The translations under genes were made by a program, and so were the position numbers. The notes under the pieces are model-generated. The model was not told where the DNA came from and searched no databases. It worked only from the letters and a program-made list of their open reading frames with translations. A stretch of 64,000 nucleotides of DNA from an uncultured Porphyromonadaceae bacterium (GTDB taxonomy: Bacteria; Bacteroidota; Bacteroidia; Bacteroidales; Muribaculaceae): the NCBI GenBank assembly GCA_900541865.1, contig UQLO01000004.1:32527-96526 (forward strand). The letters are read 5' to 3'. Shown piece after piece: positions 26,384-34,148 of this stretch (positions are counted from its first letter, which is position 1; each line of letters begins with the position of its first letter).

Positions 26384-27997
26384 TCAGAAGGGCACAGAAG
26401 GGTCGGGGCCTTGCGCAAGGAAAGTTGCGGCCTGCGAATCCGGGTTGACGGAGCGTCCTGTGAGCGCTGCCAAATCAGAGGCAGCCTGCACGGAAGCGGC
26501 GGTGTTGTCGGCGGCGGGGCGTAGTTGGTTTGCGCCGTCGGGCGACTGGCCGAAGCCACCTCCTGTGTCGAAAGATTCGCTCTCCGGACCGTCCCAGTTC
26601 TCGAAGCGTACAAACTGGTTTCGGAAGCGAAGATTGACAGTGCCTACCGAGCCGCTTCGGTGCTTTGCAATGATGAACTCGGCCAATCCGCGGATGTCCT
26701 TGTTTTCCTGATCCTCGGCGGAGCGGGCGTAGTACTCCGGGCGATGTATGAAGCATACCATATCGGCGTCCTGCTCGATGGCGCCGGACTCGCGCAAGTC
26801 GCTCAGCTGAGGGCGCTTATCTTTGTTGCTTCGGTCCTCCAACTTACGGTTGAGCTGCGAAAGGGCCACAACGGGAATCTCCAGTTCCTTGGCCAACTGC
26901 TTGAGCGAGCGCGAAATGGTGCTCACCTCCTGCTCTCGGGAGCCCAGATTGAGGCCGCCGGCATTCATAAGCTGAAGGTAGTCTATGATAATCATCTTCA
27001 CGCCATGCTCGCGCACCAGACGGCGCGCCTTGGTACGCAACTCCATGATCGACAGTCCCGAAGAGTCGTCGACGAAAAGCGGGGCGCCCGTGAGCCTCCC
27101 CAGGCGCTGAGTGAGCTGAATGCGCTCCATGGCACTGAGCTGACCCGACTTAATCTTCTTACCGTCGGTTTCGCAGACATTGGAAATAAGACGGTTGACA
27201 AGCTCCACCGCACCCATTTCGAGGGAGAACACAGCCACCGGATTGTTTGCCAGAGCTATATTAAGCGCCATCGAAAGCACAAAAGCCGTTTTGCCCATAG
27301 CGGGGCGGGCCGCGATGATGATAAGGTTCGAAGGCTGCCAACCCGAAGTAATCTTATCAATCTCCGAGAAGCCGCTGCCGAGGCCGCTGAGGCCCGACTC
27401 GCGCCGCGAGGCGATTTCCAGCTGTTCCATGGCTTTGGCCACAATGGGGTCGATTTGCTGCACGTCGCGCTTGATGTTGCGCTGGGAAATCTCGAAAAGA
27501 TGCTTTTCGGCCTCCTGCAGGAGATCATCGACATCGTTAGTTTCGTCGAAGGCGCTGTTCTCCACCACGCTGGCAAAACTGATGAGCTCGCGGGCAAGAT
27601 GCTTCTGAGCCACGATATGGGCATGATACTCCACGTGTGCCGCCGAAGCCACATTCGAAGTCAGCGACACCAGAAAAGCCGGGCCGCCGACCTCCTCCAG
27701 CGTATGGTTGGCGCGCATGCGGTTAGTCACCGTCATCAGGTCGATAGGCTCCTGAGCCGTCCCGAGCGAGAGAATAGCCTCATAGACAGTGCGGTGGCGG
27801 GGCTCATAGAAACTTTCGGGCTTGATGATTTCGCAGACAGCCGTGAAAGCGTCCTTTTCGAGCATCAGAGCGCCGAGCACGGCAGCCTCCATGTCTGTTG
27901 CGCGGGGCACAAGGCGCCCGGCAACTTCCGGGAGAGCTTGCTCGCGAGCGCCGAAGCGACCGCCGGGCTTGCGTGGAGAATTATTGGGAAAAGGCAT
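26384..27997 (-). CDS. dnaB: Replicative DNA helicase DnaB
   Basis: 537 aa. The N-terminal DnaB domain (about residues 30-130) includes PRATDMEAAVLGALMLEKDAF. The RecA-like C domain has Walker A ARPAMGKTAF, Walker B MIIIDYLQLM and the KHRSGSVGTVNLRF end. A tail of about 60 residues (Gly/Asp/Ser-rich, low complexity) extends beyond the last conserved strand; such tails are common in Bacteroidota DnaB. It follows the OmpA-like gene by 23 nt. No intein is present. Confidence 0.95.
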   Translation of the reverse strand: MPFPNNSPRKPGGRFGAREQALPEVAGRLVPRATDMEAAVLGALMLEKDAFTAVCEIIKPESFYEPRHRTVYEAILSLGTAQEPIDLMTVTNRMRANHTLEEVGGPAFLVSLTSNVASAAHVEYHAHIVAQKHLARELISFASVVENSAFDETNDVDDLLQEAEKHLFEISQRNIKRDVQQIDPIVAKAMEQLEIASRRESGLSGLGSGFSEIDKITSGWQPSNLIIIAARPAMGKTAFVLSMALNIALANNPVAVFSLEMGAVELVNRLISNVCETDGKKIKSGQLSAMERIQLTQRLGRLTGAPLFVDDSSGLSIMELRTKARRLVREHGVKMIIIDYLQLMNAGGLNLGSREQEVSTISRSLKQLAKELEIPVVALSQLNRKLEDRSNKDKRPQLSDLRESGAIEQDADMVCFIHRPEYYARSAEDQENKDIRGLAEFIIAKHRSGSVGTVNLRFRNQFVRFENWDGPESESFDTGGGFGQSPDGANQLRPAADNTAASVQAASDLAALTGRSVNPDSQAATFLAQGPDPSVPF

Positions 27998-28020
27998 TTT
28001 GAAGCAATTAAGAAAAAGGG

Positions 28021-28620
28021 TTAACGGCGTTTCTTAACCTTATCTATATACTCCGCCGTAGGCACGAAATAAATTTCGACACGACGGTTTTTTGCGCGGT
28101 CGGCAACCGAATTATTAGGCGCCACCGGCTCGTCGAATCCCAGTCCGTAGGGGATGATGCCCGTTTCGGCCGAGTTGTTGAGTCGGAAGAAAAACTCGTC
28201 GACGGCATTTGCGCGGTCGGCGGTTAGGCGATCGTTGTAGAGCTCGTCGCCGGTATTGTCGCTGTGGGCGGCCAGAATCACCTTGTAGTTGTCGGTACGC
28301 TGAATATATGGCAGCAGAGGTCGCAGTTTCGCCTGAGCGCCATCCTTTAGAGAAGTTGCGCCCGGACCGAAAAGCTCCGAAGCGGGGATAGTGACCACCA
28401 CGACCTCTCCGCCCCGCACAGCCTGCACGGAGAATCCGGCATTGCGCAGAGTGCGGAGCAGCTGCCCCATGGCCGAAACGACAGCCGGCGAAGCTTTGGC
28501 GGGGACGGCAGGATGGCGCAGATTGTCGTCGATACTTGCGGCCAGAGGGTCAAAGTCGTCGGCTCGCATCGGCAGAGCGACCGACAGCAGAATCAGAGCA
28601 GTAAGGAGAAAGTTGCGCAT
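28021..28620 (-). CDS. OmpA-family peptidoglycan-binding protein
   Basis: 199 aa with a signal peptide (about 1-19, ending LPMRA). The C-terminal OmpA/MotB-like domain includes YKVILAAHSDNTGDELYNDRLTADRANAV and the terminal NSVADRAKNRRVEIYFVP, where the conserved Asp and Arg bind meso-diaminopimelate. No beta-barrel or lipobox is seen, so it is probably a periplasmic protein that docks on the cell wall. It sits between a small acidic gene (4 nt upstream) and dnaB. Confidence 0.85.
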   Translation of the reverse strand: MRNFLLTALILLSVALPMRADDFDPLAASIDDNLRHPAVPAKASPAVVSAMGQLLRTLRNAGFSVQAVRGGEVVVVTIPASELFGPGATSLKDGAQAKLRPLLPYIQRTDNYKVILAAHSDNTGDELYNDRLTADRANAVDEFFFRLNNSAETGIIPYGLGFDEPVAPNNSVADRAKNRRVEIYFVPTAEYIDKVKKRR

Positions 28621-28624
28621 GGTG

Positions 28625-28918
28625 TCAGATAATGCTGTCTTCGTATTCCAACTCGGCGATAACCATCTTGGCGATTTGCTCGGTAGATAGAGCCATAGCG
28701 GCGGGCGATTTGGCCAGTTGGGCGGCCACGTAGTCCGAGATGGGAGCTGCGCAGTCGTCGCCGCCGCCCTCTGCGTCGATTTCGAGTTCGCCGTTGGCGT
28801 CGTAGTAGTCGTATATAATGTCGAGGACCTCGAAAGCGGCGTCGGTGGCCTCGTCGCCGGAGAGGCCGGCGGCGGCGCACATCAGTTTGACGGCTTCGTC
28901 TTCATCGTATTCCTTCAT
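28625..28918 (-). CDS. Small acidic hypothetical protein
   Basis: 97 aa, very rich in Asp, Glu and Ala, with no signal peptide or membrane segment. Predicted all-helical (EDEAVKLMCAAAGLSGDEATDAAFEVLDIIYDYYD) with a Gly/Glu/Asp-rich middle. I do not recognise a family. It sits tightly in front of the OmpA-like gene (4 nt apart) and 58 nt after rimM. The amino-acid make-up and the absence of a competing frame support it as a real gene. Confidence 0.7.
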   Translation of the reverse strand: MKEYDEDEAVKLMCAAAGLSGDEATDAAFEVLDIIYDYYDANGELEIDAEGGGDDCAAPISDYVAAQLAKSPAAMALSTEQIAKMVIAELEYEDSII

Positions 28919-28976
28919 AGCAGGGATAAATTAAGAGATAAACAGATAGCAGAGAGATAAAAAGTCGGCAGGGCAG

Positions 28977-29498
28977 TCAGGCGTTCAACTCGAGCAGTCC
29001 CTCGGGAAGCTCAAGACTGATAGAGCGAGCGTCGGGGTCGACAGCCACGAAGAACTCATCGGCAGCCGGAATACGCACAATCTCGCCGGCGGGCGTGCGC
29101 ACCAACATCAGCAGATTGGCCGTAGAGTCGTCGAAATCTTCAAGCACGCCCACAGCAGCGCCGTCGGCCTCAACGTTGAAGCCAATCAAGTCGGTGATAT
29201 AGAACCCATCCTGCCCGTCGAGGTCCTCATCGGGCAAGTCGGCTTTCTTGGCAAGAATATCCTTGCCGGCAATCGAAGTCGCCGGAGCGTCGTGAAGCGT
29301 CAGGAGCATCGACTGCGGGCCGCGAGGGCGGAGGGACTTCACAAAGAAGGGCACGTAGAGGCCGTCGAGCTCCAAAAAGAGGCACGGCAAAGCCTCGAAG
29401 ACCTCGTAGTCGACGAAGAGAGAGCAGTTGTACTCTCCGTGGATGCCGTGGGGCTTGACCACGGAGGCCACCGGCTCGAGCAGCGTGCGGTCGATCAT
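28977..29498 (-). CDS. rimM: Ribosome maturation factor RimM
   Basis: 173 aa. RimM helps mature the 30S head by binding S19. The N-terminal RimM domain has VVKPHGIHGEYNCSLF and the C-terminal PRC-barrel has DLIGFNVEADGAAVGVLEDFDDSTANLLML and EIVRIPAADEFFVAVD. It overlaps the DUF4290 gene by four bases. In many Bacteroidales a murA gene lies between DUF4290 and rimM; here it does not. Confidence 0.92.
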   Translation of the reverse strand: MIDRTLLEPVASVVKPHGIHGEYNCSLFVDYEVFEALPCLFLELDGLYVPFFVKSLRPRGPQSMLLTLHDAPATSIAGKDILAKKADLPDEDLDGQDGFYITDLIGFNVEADGAAVGVLEDFDDSTANLLMLVRTPAGEIVRIPAADEFFVAVDPDARSISLELPEGLLELNA

Positions 29499-30085
29499 TT
29501 TTTCTTCTTCTTTTTTGAGGTGGGACGGGGAGAGGGCCGGAAGTCGTGGAGCACGTGAAGGGCAGTGTCGAGCAGAATCACGCCGTGGCTCATGGCACGG
29601 ATATCGGCGAAGACAATGGCGTCGTCGACAGTGTCGCGCGAGTTTTCCACCAGTATTTTCTTCATCTGGTTGGCGGTGAGCATGATAAGCTCATCGCGTT
29701 CCTCGCCTTCGGGGAGACGGCAAGCCAGGTCGATGCTCCGGCGTACCAGCGTGCCGTACTGGCGGAACTTGCCGTCGGGCAGTCCGGGCAGCGGAATTTG
29801 GTCAGGATGGTCTTCAAAAACTGCGGGATTGACCGGTTCGAAGGGTAGGTCGACGTCGAGCTTGAAGTCGCTCATAATCATTAGGTGGTCCCAAAGTTTG
29901 CGGATGTACTCCTCGCGGTCGCCGGTATTGGGAAAGAGAATCAGCATAGTGTCCACGACGGCCTGCGCGGCACGAGAGCGCTCCTCGCGGTCGGAAATCT
30001 CCAGACAGCGGTCCACCATGTTCTGAATATTGCGCCCGTACTCGGGAAGCACCAGGGCGCGGAGTTGATTATTGTATGTCAGCAT
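29495..30085 (-). CDS. DUF4290 domain protein
   Basis: 196 aa, the Bacteroidota-specific DUF4290 family, with the opening YNNQLRALVLPEYGRNIQNMVD and the core LWDHLMIMSDFKLDVDLPFE. Mainly helical, cytosolic, function unknown. It ends in a run of six or more lysines coded by repeated AAR codons, which may bind nucleic acid or be prone to length change. It has its own promoter 25 nt upstream and is the first gene of the rimM/OmpA-like/dnaB run. Confidence 0.88.
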   Translation of the reverse strand: MLTYNNQLRALVLPEYGRNIQNMVDRCLEISDREERSRAAQAVVDTMLILFPNTGDREEYIRKLWDHLMIMSDFKLDVDLPFEPVNPAVFEDHPDQIPLPGLPDGKFRQYGTLVRRSIDLACRLPEGEERDELIMLTANQMKKILVENSRDTVDDAIVFADIRAMSHGVILLDTALHVLHDFRPSPRPTSKKKKKK

Positions 30086-30108
30086 TACAAAAATACGGTT
30101 TCAGCCGT

Positions 30109-30139
30109 CAAAGTTAGTAAAAATCCCTCACATGCGCAA
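30109..30139 (-). promoter_or_regulatory. Promoter of DUF4290-rimM
   Basis: Minus strand TTG (30137-30139), 20-bp spacer and TAACTTTG (30109-30116). Confidence 0.75.
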
Positions 30140-30184
30140 GCGAGGGCATTCCGGCGGGATAGAAAAAGCCATAGAAGACTGCTG

Positions 30185-30306
30185 AAGTTTACCAAAACCG
30201 CCAAAAGAAAAATTTATCATTCGCCAAAGTTATCCAAAACAAAAACGTAAAGAGTTATACAACAGCATATTCACTATTTTGGCAGACCTCCAAAGTTTTC
30301 CAAAAC
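30185..30306 (+). repeat. Three direct copies of AAGTTWWCCAAAAC upstream of nrdDG
   Basis: Copies at 30185-30198, 30227-30240 and 30293-30306 differ only at the two W positions. The second and third are part of a longer imperfect 24-bp repeat (30224-30247, 30290-30313). The third copy also forms a perfect 10-bp palindrome, CAAAGTTTTC (30291-30300) and GAAAACTTTG (30307-30316). They fill the otherwise gene-free gap between the DUF4290 and nrdD promoters. Confidence 0.7.
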
Positions 30307-30338
30307 GAAAACTTTGTTGCGAAAAAGTTTGTTGAAAA

Positions 30339-30370
30339 TTTGCACGCGGCAAAGATTTGCACTAACTTTG
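30339..30370 (+). promoter_or_regulatory. Promoter of nrdDG
   Basis: TTTG (30339-30342), 20-bp spacer and TAACTTTG (30363-30370), both boxes perfect. Predicted leader of about 65 nt. Confidence 0.8.
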
Positions 30371-30441
30371 TGGCGGCAGAAAAGCCGACAAAATTCACCT
30401 TAAAAACCAAGACATCCGATAAAGCTCAAAAACACAGAACA

Positions 30442-32649
30442 ATGATACAGGTAGTGGTCAAACGCGACGGACGCGTAGTAGGATACAACGAAGAAAAAAT
30501 CAAGGCAGCCATCCGCAAAGCCATGCTCACCACCGAGCTTGGCGAGGATGAAGCCCTGATACAGAAAATCACCGACCGCATCGGCAGCCGCGGCAGCGAG
30601 CGCATGACCGTAGAGGGCATCCAGGACATGGTAGAGCTCGAGCTGATGAACAGCCCGCGCAAGGAAGTTGCCAAACGCTACATCGCCTACCGCGACCAGC
30701 GCAGCATAGCGCGGCGCGCCAAGACCCGCGACATGTTCCTGGAAATCATCGAAGCCAAGAGCAACGACATAACGCGCGAAAACGCCAACATGAACACCGA
30801 CTCGCCCGCCGGCATGATGATGAAGTTCGCATCGGAGACCACCAAACCCTTCGTCGACGACTATCTCCTCTCCGACGAAGCCCGCGAGGCAGTTCGCCAC
30901 GGCTACCTGCACATCCACGACAAAGACTACTATCCCACCAAGAGCCTCACCTGCGTGCAGCACCCGCTGGACAACATACTTCAGTACGGCTTCACGGCCG
31001 GCCACGGCGAAAGTCGCCCCGCCAAGCGCATCGAAACCGCCTCCGTGATAGCCTGCATCTCGCTGGAGACCGCGCAGAACGAAATGCACGGCGGTCAGGC
31101 CATACCCGCCTTCGACTTCTATCTGGCACCCTTCGTCCGCACCTCCTTCCACGAAGAAGTGGCCAATCTGGAAAAACTCACCGGCCGCGACCTCAGCGCG
31201 ATGAAAGACGCGCAGTTCGCCGACTACATCACCCGGCCTCTCGAAGGCCTCGAGGGCGACGAGCGCCTGCTTCAGCACGCCATGAACCGCACCGTAAGCC
31301 GTGTGCACCAGGCAATGGAAGCATTTATCCACAATATGAACACCATCCACAGCCGCGGCGGCAACCAGGTAGTGTTCAGCTCCATCAACTACGGCACCGA
31401 CACCTCGGCCGAGGGCCGCTGCGTAATCCGCGAACTCCTTCAGAGCACCTACGAAGGCGTGGGTAACGGCGCCACCGCCATCTTCCCCATTCAGATATGG
31501 AAGAAAAAGCGCGGAGTGAGCTACCTCCCCGAGGACCCCAACTACGACCTCTACCGCCTGGCCTGCAAAGTGACCGCCCGCCGCTTCTTCCCCAACTTCC
31601 TCAACCTGGACGCCACCTTCAACCAGCACGAAAAGTGGACACCGGACGACCCCAAGCGCTACCTCTACGAAGTAGCCACCATGGGTTGCCGCACCCGCGT
31701 GTTTGAGAACCGCTACGGCGAGAAAACCTCCATAGGCCGCGGCAACATCTCCTTCTCCACCATCAACCTGGTCCGCATGGCCATCGAAACCATGCCGCTC
31801 CTGGACAAGGAAGAACGCATCGCCCGCTTCTTCAACAAACTCGACGAAGTGCTCGAAGTCACCGCACGTCAGCTCAACGACCGCTTCAACTTCCAGAAGA
31901 CCGCCCTTGCCAAGCAATTCCCGCTGCTGATGGGCAAGCTGTGGATAGGCGGCGACAAACTCGACTTCAACCAGACCATAGAGCCCGTGATCAACCAGGG
32001 CACACTCGGCATCGGCTTCATCGGCCTCGCGGAGTGTCTGGTGGCTCTGATCGGCAAACACCACGGCGAAGACGAAGAAGCCCAGAAACTCGGTCTGCGC
32101 ATAGTGAGCCACATGCGCAGCCGCGTCAACGACTTCTGCGAGCAGTACGGCCACAACTACTCCGTACTGGCCACCCCGGCCGAAGGACTCAGCGGCAAGT
32201 TCACCGCCATGGACCGCAAGACCTTCGGCGAAATACCCGGCGTGACCGACAAAATCTACTACACCAACTCCAACCACGTTCCCGTCTACTACCACTGCTC
32301 GCCGCGCCACAAAGCAGAGGTAGAGGCACCGTACCACCCGCTGACGGGCGGCGGCCACATCTTCTATGTGGAAATCGACGGCGACGCCACCCACAACCCT
32401 CAGGCCATCGCCGACATCGTCGACCTGATGGACCGCTACAACATCGGCTACGGCTCCGTCAACCACAACCGCAACCGCTGCATGCACTGCGGCTACGAAG
32501 ACGCCAGCGCCGACCTTCAGTCGTGCCCCAAGTGCGGCAGCCACGCCATCGACCGCCTTCAGCGCATCACCGGCTACCTCGTGGGCACCACCGACCGCTG
32601 GAACAACGCCAAGCTGGCTGAGCTCAACGACCGCGTAGTACACGAGTGA
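30442..32649 (+). CDS. nrdD: Anaerobic ribonucleoside-triphosphate reductase NrdD
   Basis: 735 aa class III reductase making dNTPs without oxygen. The first 90 or so residues are an ATP-cone (VVVKRDGRVVGYNEEKIKAAIRKAM) for allosteric control. The C terminus has the zinc-binding CMHCGY...CPKCGS and the glycyl-radical site RITGYLVGT, with the radical Gly at about residue 711. I use ATG 30442 (MIQVVV); the open frame extends to 30340, but that region carries the promoter. It is followed by its activase nrdG with a 1-base stop/start overlap. This is the expected reductase for a strict anaerobe. Confidence 0.96.
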   Translation: MIQVVVKRDGRVVGYNEEKIKAAIRKAMLTTELGEDEALIQKITDRIGSRGSERMTVEGIQDMVELELMNSPRKEVAKRYIAYRDQRSIARRAKTRDMFLEIIEAKSNDITRENANMNTDSPAGMMMKFASETTKPFVDDYLLSDEAREAVRHGYLHIHDKDYYPTKSLTCVQHPLDNILQYGFTAGHGESRPAKRIETASVIACISLETAQNEMHGGQAIPAFDFYLAPFVRTSFHEEVANLEKLTGRDLSAMKDAQFADYITRPLEGLEGDERLLQHAMNRTVSRVHQAMEAFIHNMNTIHSRGGNQVVFSSINYGTDTSAEGRCVIRELLQSTYEGVGNGATAIFPIQIWKKKRGVSYLPEDPNYDLYRLACKVTARRFFPNFLNLDATFNQHEKWTPDDPKRYLYEVATMGCRTRVFENRYGEKTSIGRGNISFSTINLVRMAIETMPLLDKEERIARFFNKLDEVLEVTARQLNDRFNFQKTALAKQFPLLMGKLWIGGDKLDFNQTIEPVINQGTLGIGFIGLAECLVALIGKHHGEDEEAQKLGLRIVSHMRSRVNDFCEQYGHNYSVLATPAEGLSGKFTAMDRKTFGEIPGVTDKIYYTNSNHVPVYYHCSPRHKAEVEAPYHPLTGGGHIFYVEIDGDATHNPQAIADIVDLMDRYNIGYGSVNHNRNRCMHCGYEDASADLQSCPKCGSHAIDRLQRITGYLVGTTDRWNNAKLAELNDRVVHE

Positions 32650-33158
32650 TGCCGACCCAATACCCCAAAGTACGGGTCAGCGGGATCGTCGACGGCACCA
32701 GCGTCGACGGTCCCGGGCTGCGTACGTCGGTCTACTTCTCGGGCTGCCATCACCGCTGCCCGGGGTGCCACAACCCCGGCACGTGGGATTTCGGTGCGGG
32801 CGAGGAAATGAGCGTGGAAGAAGTTCTGGCGCGTATAGAATGCAACGGCATGAACGTGACCTTTTCGGGGGGCGACCCGGTCTACAGCGCCGCCGCCGTG
32901 CTGCCCATAGCGCGCGGCATAAAGGCCATGGGGCTCAACCTTTGGATGTACACCGGCTTTGAGTACGAGCAACTCGCCGGGCTCGGCGCAGATGTCGGCG
33001 AGCTGCTGGAGTGCGTCGACGTGCTCGTTGACGGCCCCTACGTCGCCGCCCTGCGCGACACCGACCTACGCTTCCGCGGGTCGTCGAACCAGCGCATAAT
33101 CGACCTACGGGCCACCCGCCGCACCGGTGCGGTAGTCCTTTACAACCTCGACTTCTGA
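32649..33158 (+). CDS. nrdG: Anaerobic ribonucleotide reductase activating protein NrdG
   Basis: 169 aa radical-SAM enzyme that installs the glycyl radical on NrdD. The [4Fe-4S] CX3CX2C motif is C33, C37, C40 (SGCHHRCPGCHNPGTW), followed by the SAM-binding TFSGGDPVYSAAAV. ATG 32649 overlaps the nrdD stop as TGATG; an in-frame GTG at 32646 is also possible. The stop overlaps the exonuclease III start by one base. Confidence 0.95.
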   Translation: MPTQYPKVRVSGIVDGTSVDGPGLRTSVYFSGCHHRCPGCHNPGTWDFGAGEEMSVEEVLARIECNGMNVTFSGGDPVYSAAAVLPIARGIKAMGLNLWMYTGFEYEQLAGLGADVGELLECVDVLVDGPYVAALRDTDLRFRGSSNQRIIDLRATRRTGAVVLYNLDF

Positions 33159-33910
33159 TGAAAATAGTATCCTGGAACGTCAACGGCCTCCGCGCCATAG
33201 TGGGCAAAGGCTTCGAAGGCATAGTGGCCGAATTCGACTCCGACATCTTCTGCGTGCAGGAAATCAAACTGCGTCCCGGGCAGCTCAATCTCGAGCTGGC
33301 CGGCTACGAGGCATACTACAGCTACGCCGACCGCCCCGGCTACTCCGGGACGGCCGTCTTCACACGCCTCAAACCGCTGAGCCATGCCAGTGTGACGGGC
33401 GTTGACCGCCACGACCACGAAGGCCGCGTGACGTTGCTCGAACTCGACGACCGGTATCTGGTTAACGTCTACACCCCGAACAGCCAAAGCGAACTGGCTC
33501 GCCTGGACTACCGCCTGGACTGGGAGCGCGACTTCCTCAGCTTCGTGCGCAGCCTCGACGCCCACAAGCCCGTAGTAGTCTGCGGCGACCTCAACGTGGC
33601 GCACCGGGAAATAGACCTTGCCAACCCGCGCAGCAACCGCAACAACCCCGGCTTCACCGACGCCGAGCGGGCAGCCATGGACCGCTTTCTCGAAGCCGGC
33701 TTCATCGACACCTTCCGCCACCTCAATCCCGACCTCGCCGGCGCCTACAGCTGGTGGAGCTACCGGGGGCAGGCCCGCGCAAAGAACGTGGGCTGGCGCA
33801 TCGACTACTTCATCATCTCCGAGCGCCTGCTGCCCAAGCTGCGCCTGGCGGCAATCCACCCGGCCATTGTCGGCAGCGACCACTGCCCGGTATCGGTAGT
33901 GCTCGACTGA
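33158..33910 (+). CDS. xth: Exodeoxyribonuclease III (AP endonuclease)
   Basis: 250 aa. This EEP-fold enzyme acts in base excision repair. Catalytic motifs are in order: SWNVNGLRA, CVQEIKL (metal Glu), VVCGDLNVAHREIDLANP (Asp/Asn pair), RIDYFIIS and SDHCPVSVVLD (final Asp-His). The start directly abuts nrdG. It probably removes AP sites and 3' blocking groups. Confidence 0.95.
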   Translation: MKIVSWNVNGLRAIVGKGFEGIVAEFDSDIFCVQEIKLRPGQLNLELAGYEAYYSYADRPGYSGTAVFTRLKPLSHASVTGVDRHDHEGRVTLLELDDRYLVNVYTPNSQSELARLDYRLDWERDFLSFVRSLDAHKPVVVCGDLNVAHREIDLANPRSNRNNPGFTDAERAAMDRFLEAGFIDTFRHLNPDLAGAYSWWSYRGQARAKNVGWRIDYFIISERLLPKLRLAAIHPAIVGSDHCPVSVVLD

Positions 33911-33916
33911 ATCAAG

Positions 33917-33947
33917 TTGCACATTCGGGAATTTTATGCTAATTTTG
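33917..33947 (+). promoter_or_regulatory. Promoter of the DUF4250 gene
   Basis: TTG (33917-33919), 20-bp spacer and TAATTTTG (33940-33947). The start site near 33954 supports ATG 33968 rather than upstream codons for the DUF4250 protein. Confidence 0.7.
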
Positions 33948-33967
33948 TGATGCAAAAACCACAAAGC

Positions 33968-34144
33968 ATGGAACTACCCACCGACCCCTATATACTGCTG
34001 AGCTATGTAAACACCCAGCTCCGCGACAACTATCCGAACCTCGACGAACTCTGCAAATCGCTCGACATCGACCGCAGCGCCCTCACCGCCAAACTCGAGG
34101 GTGCCGGCTTTGAGTACATGCCGGCCATCAACCAGTTCCGTTGA
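33968..34144 (+). CDS. DUF4250 small protein
   Basis: 58 aa. The pattern LPTDPYILLSYVNTQLRDNYPNLDELCKSLDIDRSALTAKLEGAGFEYMPAINQFR matches the DUF4250 family, a short helix-turn-helix-like domain seen in many anaerobes; function unknown. The start at 33968 fits both the family N terminus (MxLPxDP) and the promoter. The frame stays open upstream to 33917 but that includes the promoter. Its stop lies 4 nt before the helicase start. Confidence 0.8.
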   Translation: MELPTDPYILLSYVNTQLRDNYPNLDELCKSLDIDRSALTAKLEGAGFEYMPAINQFR

Positions 34145-34148
34145 CACC

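Noticed and set aside
30291..30316. 10-bp-arm palindrome considered as a terminator
   Set aside because: No gene ends nearby on either strand and the stem is AT-rich; it fits better as part of the repeated operator-like motif.
30400..32643. 747-codon minus-strand frame antisense to nrdD
   Set aside because: A shadow caused by the codon bias of nrdD; nrdD shows all family motifs.
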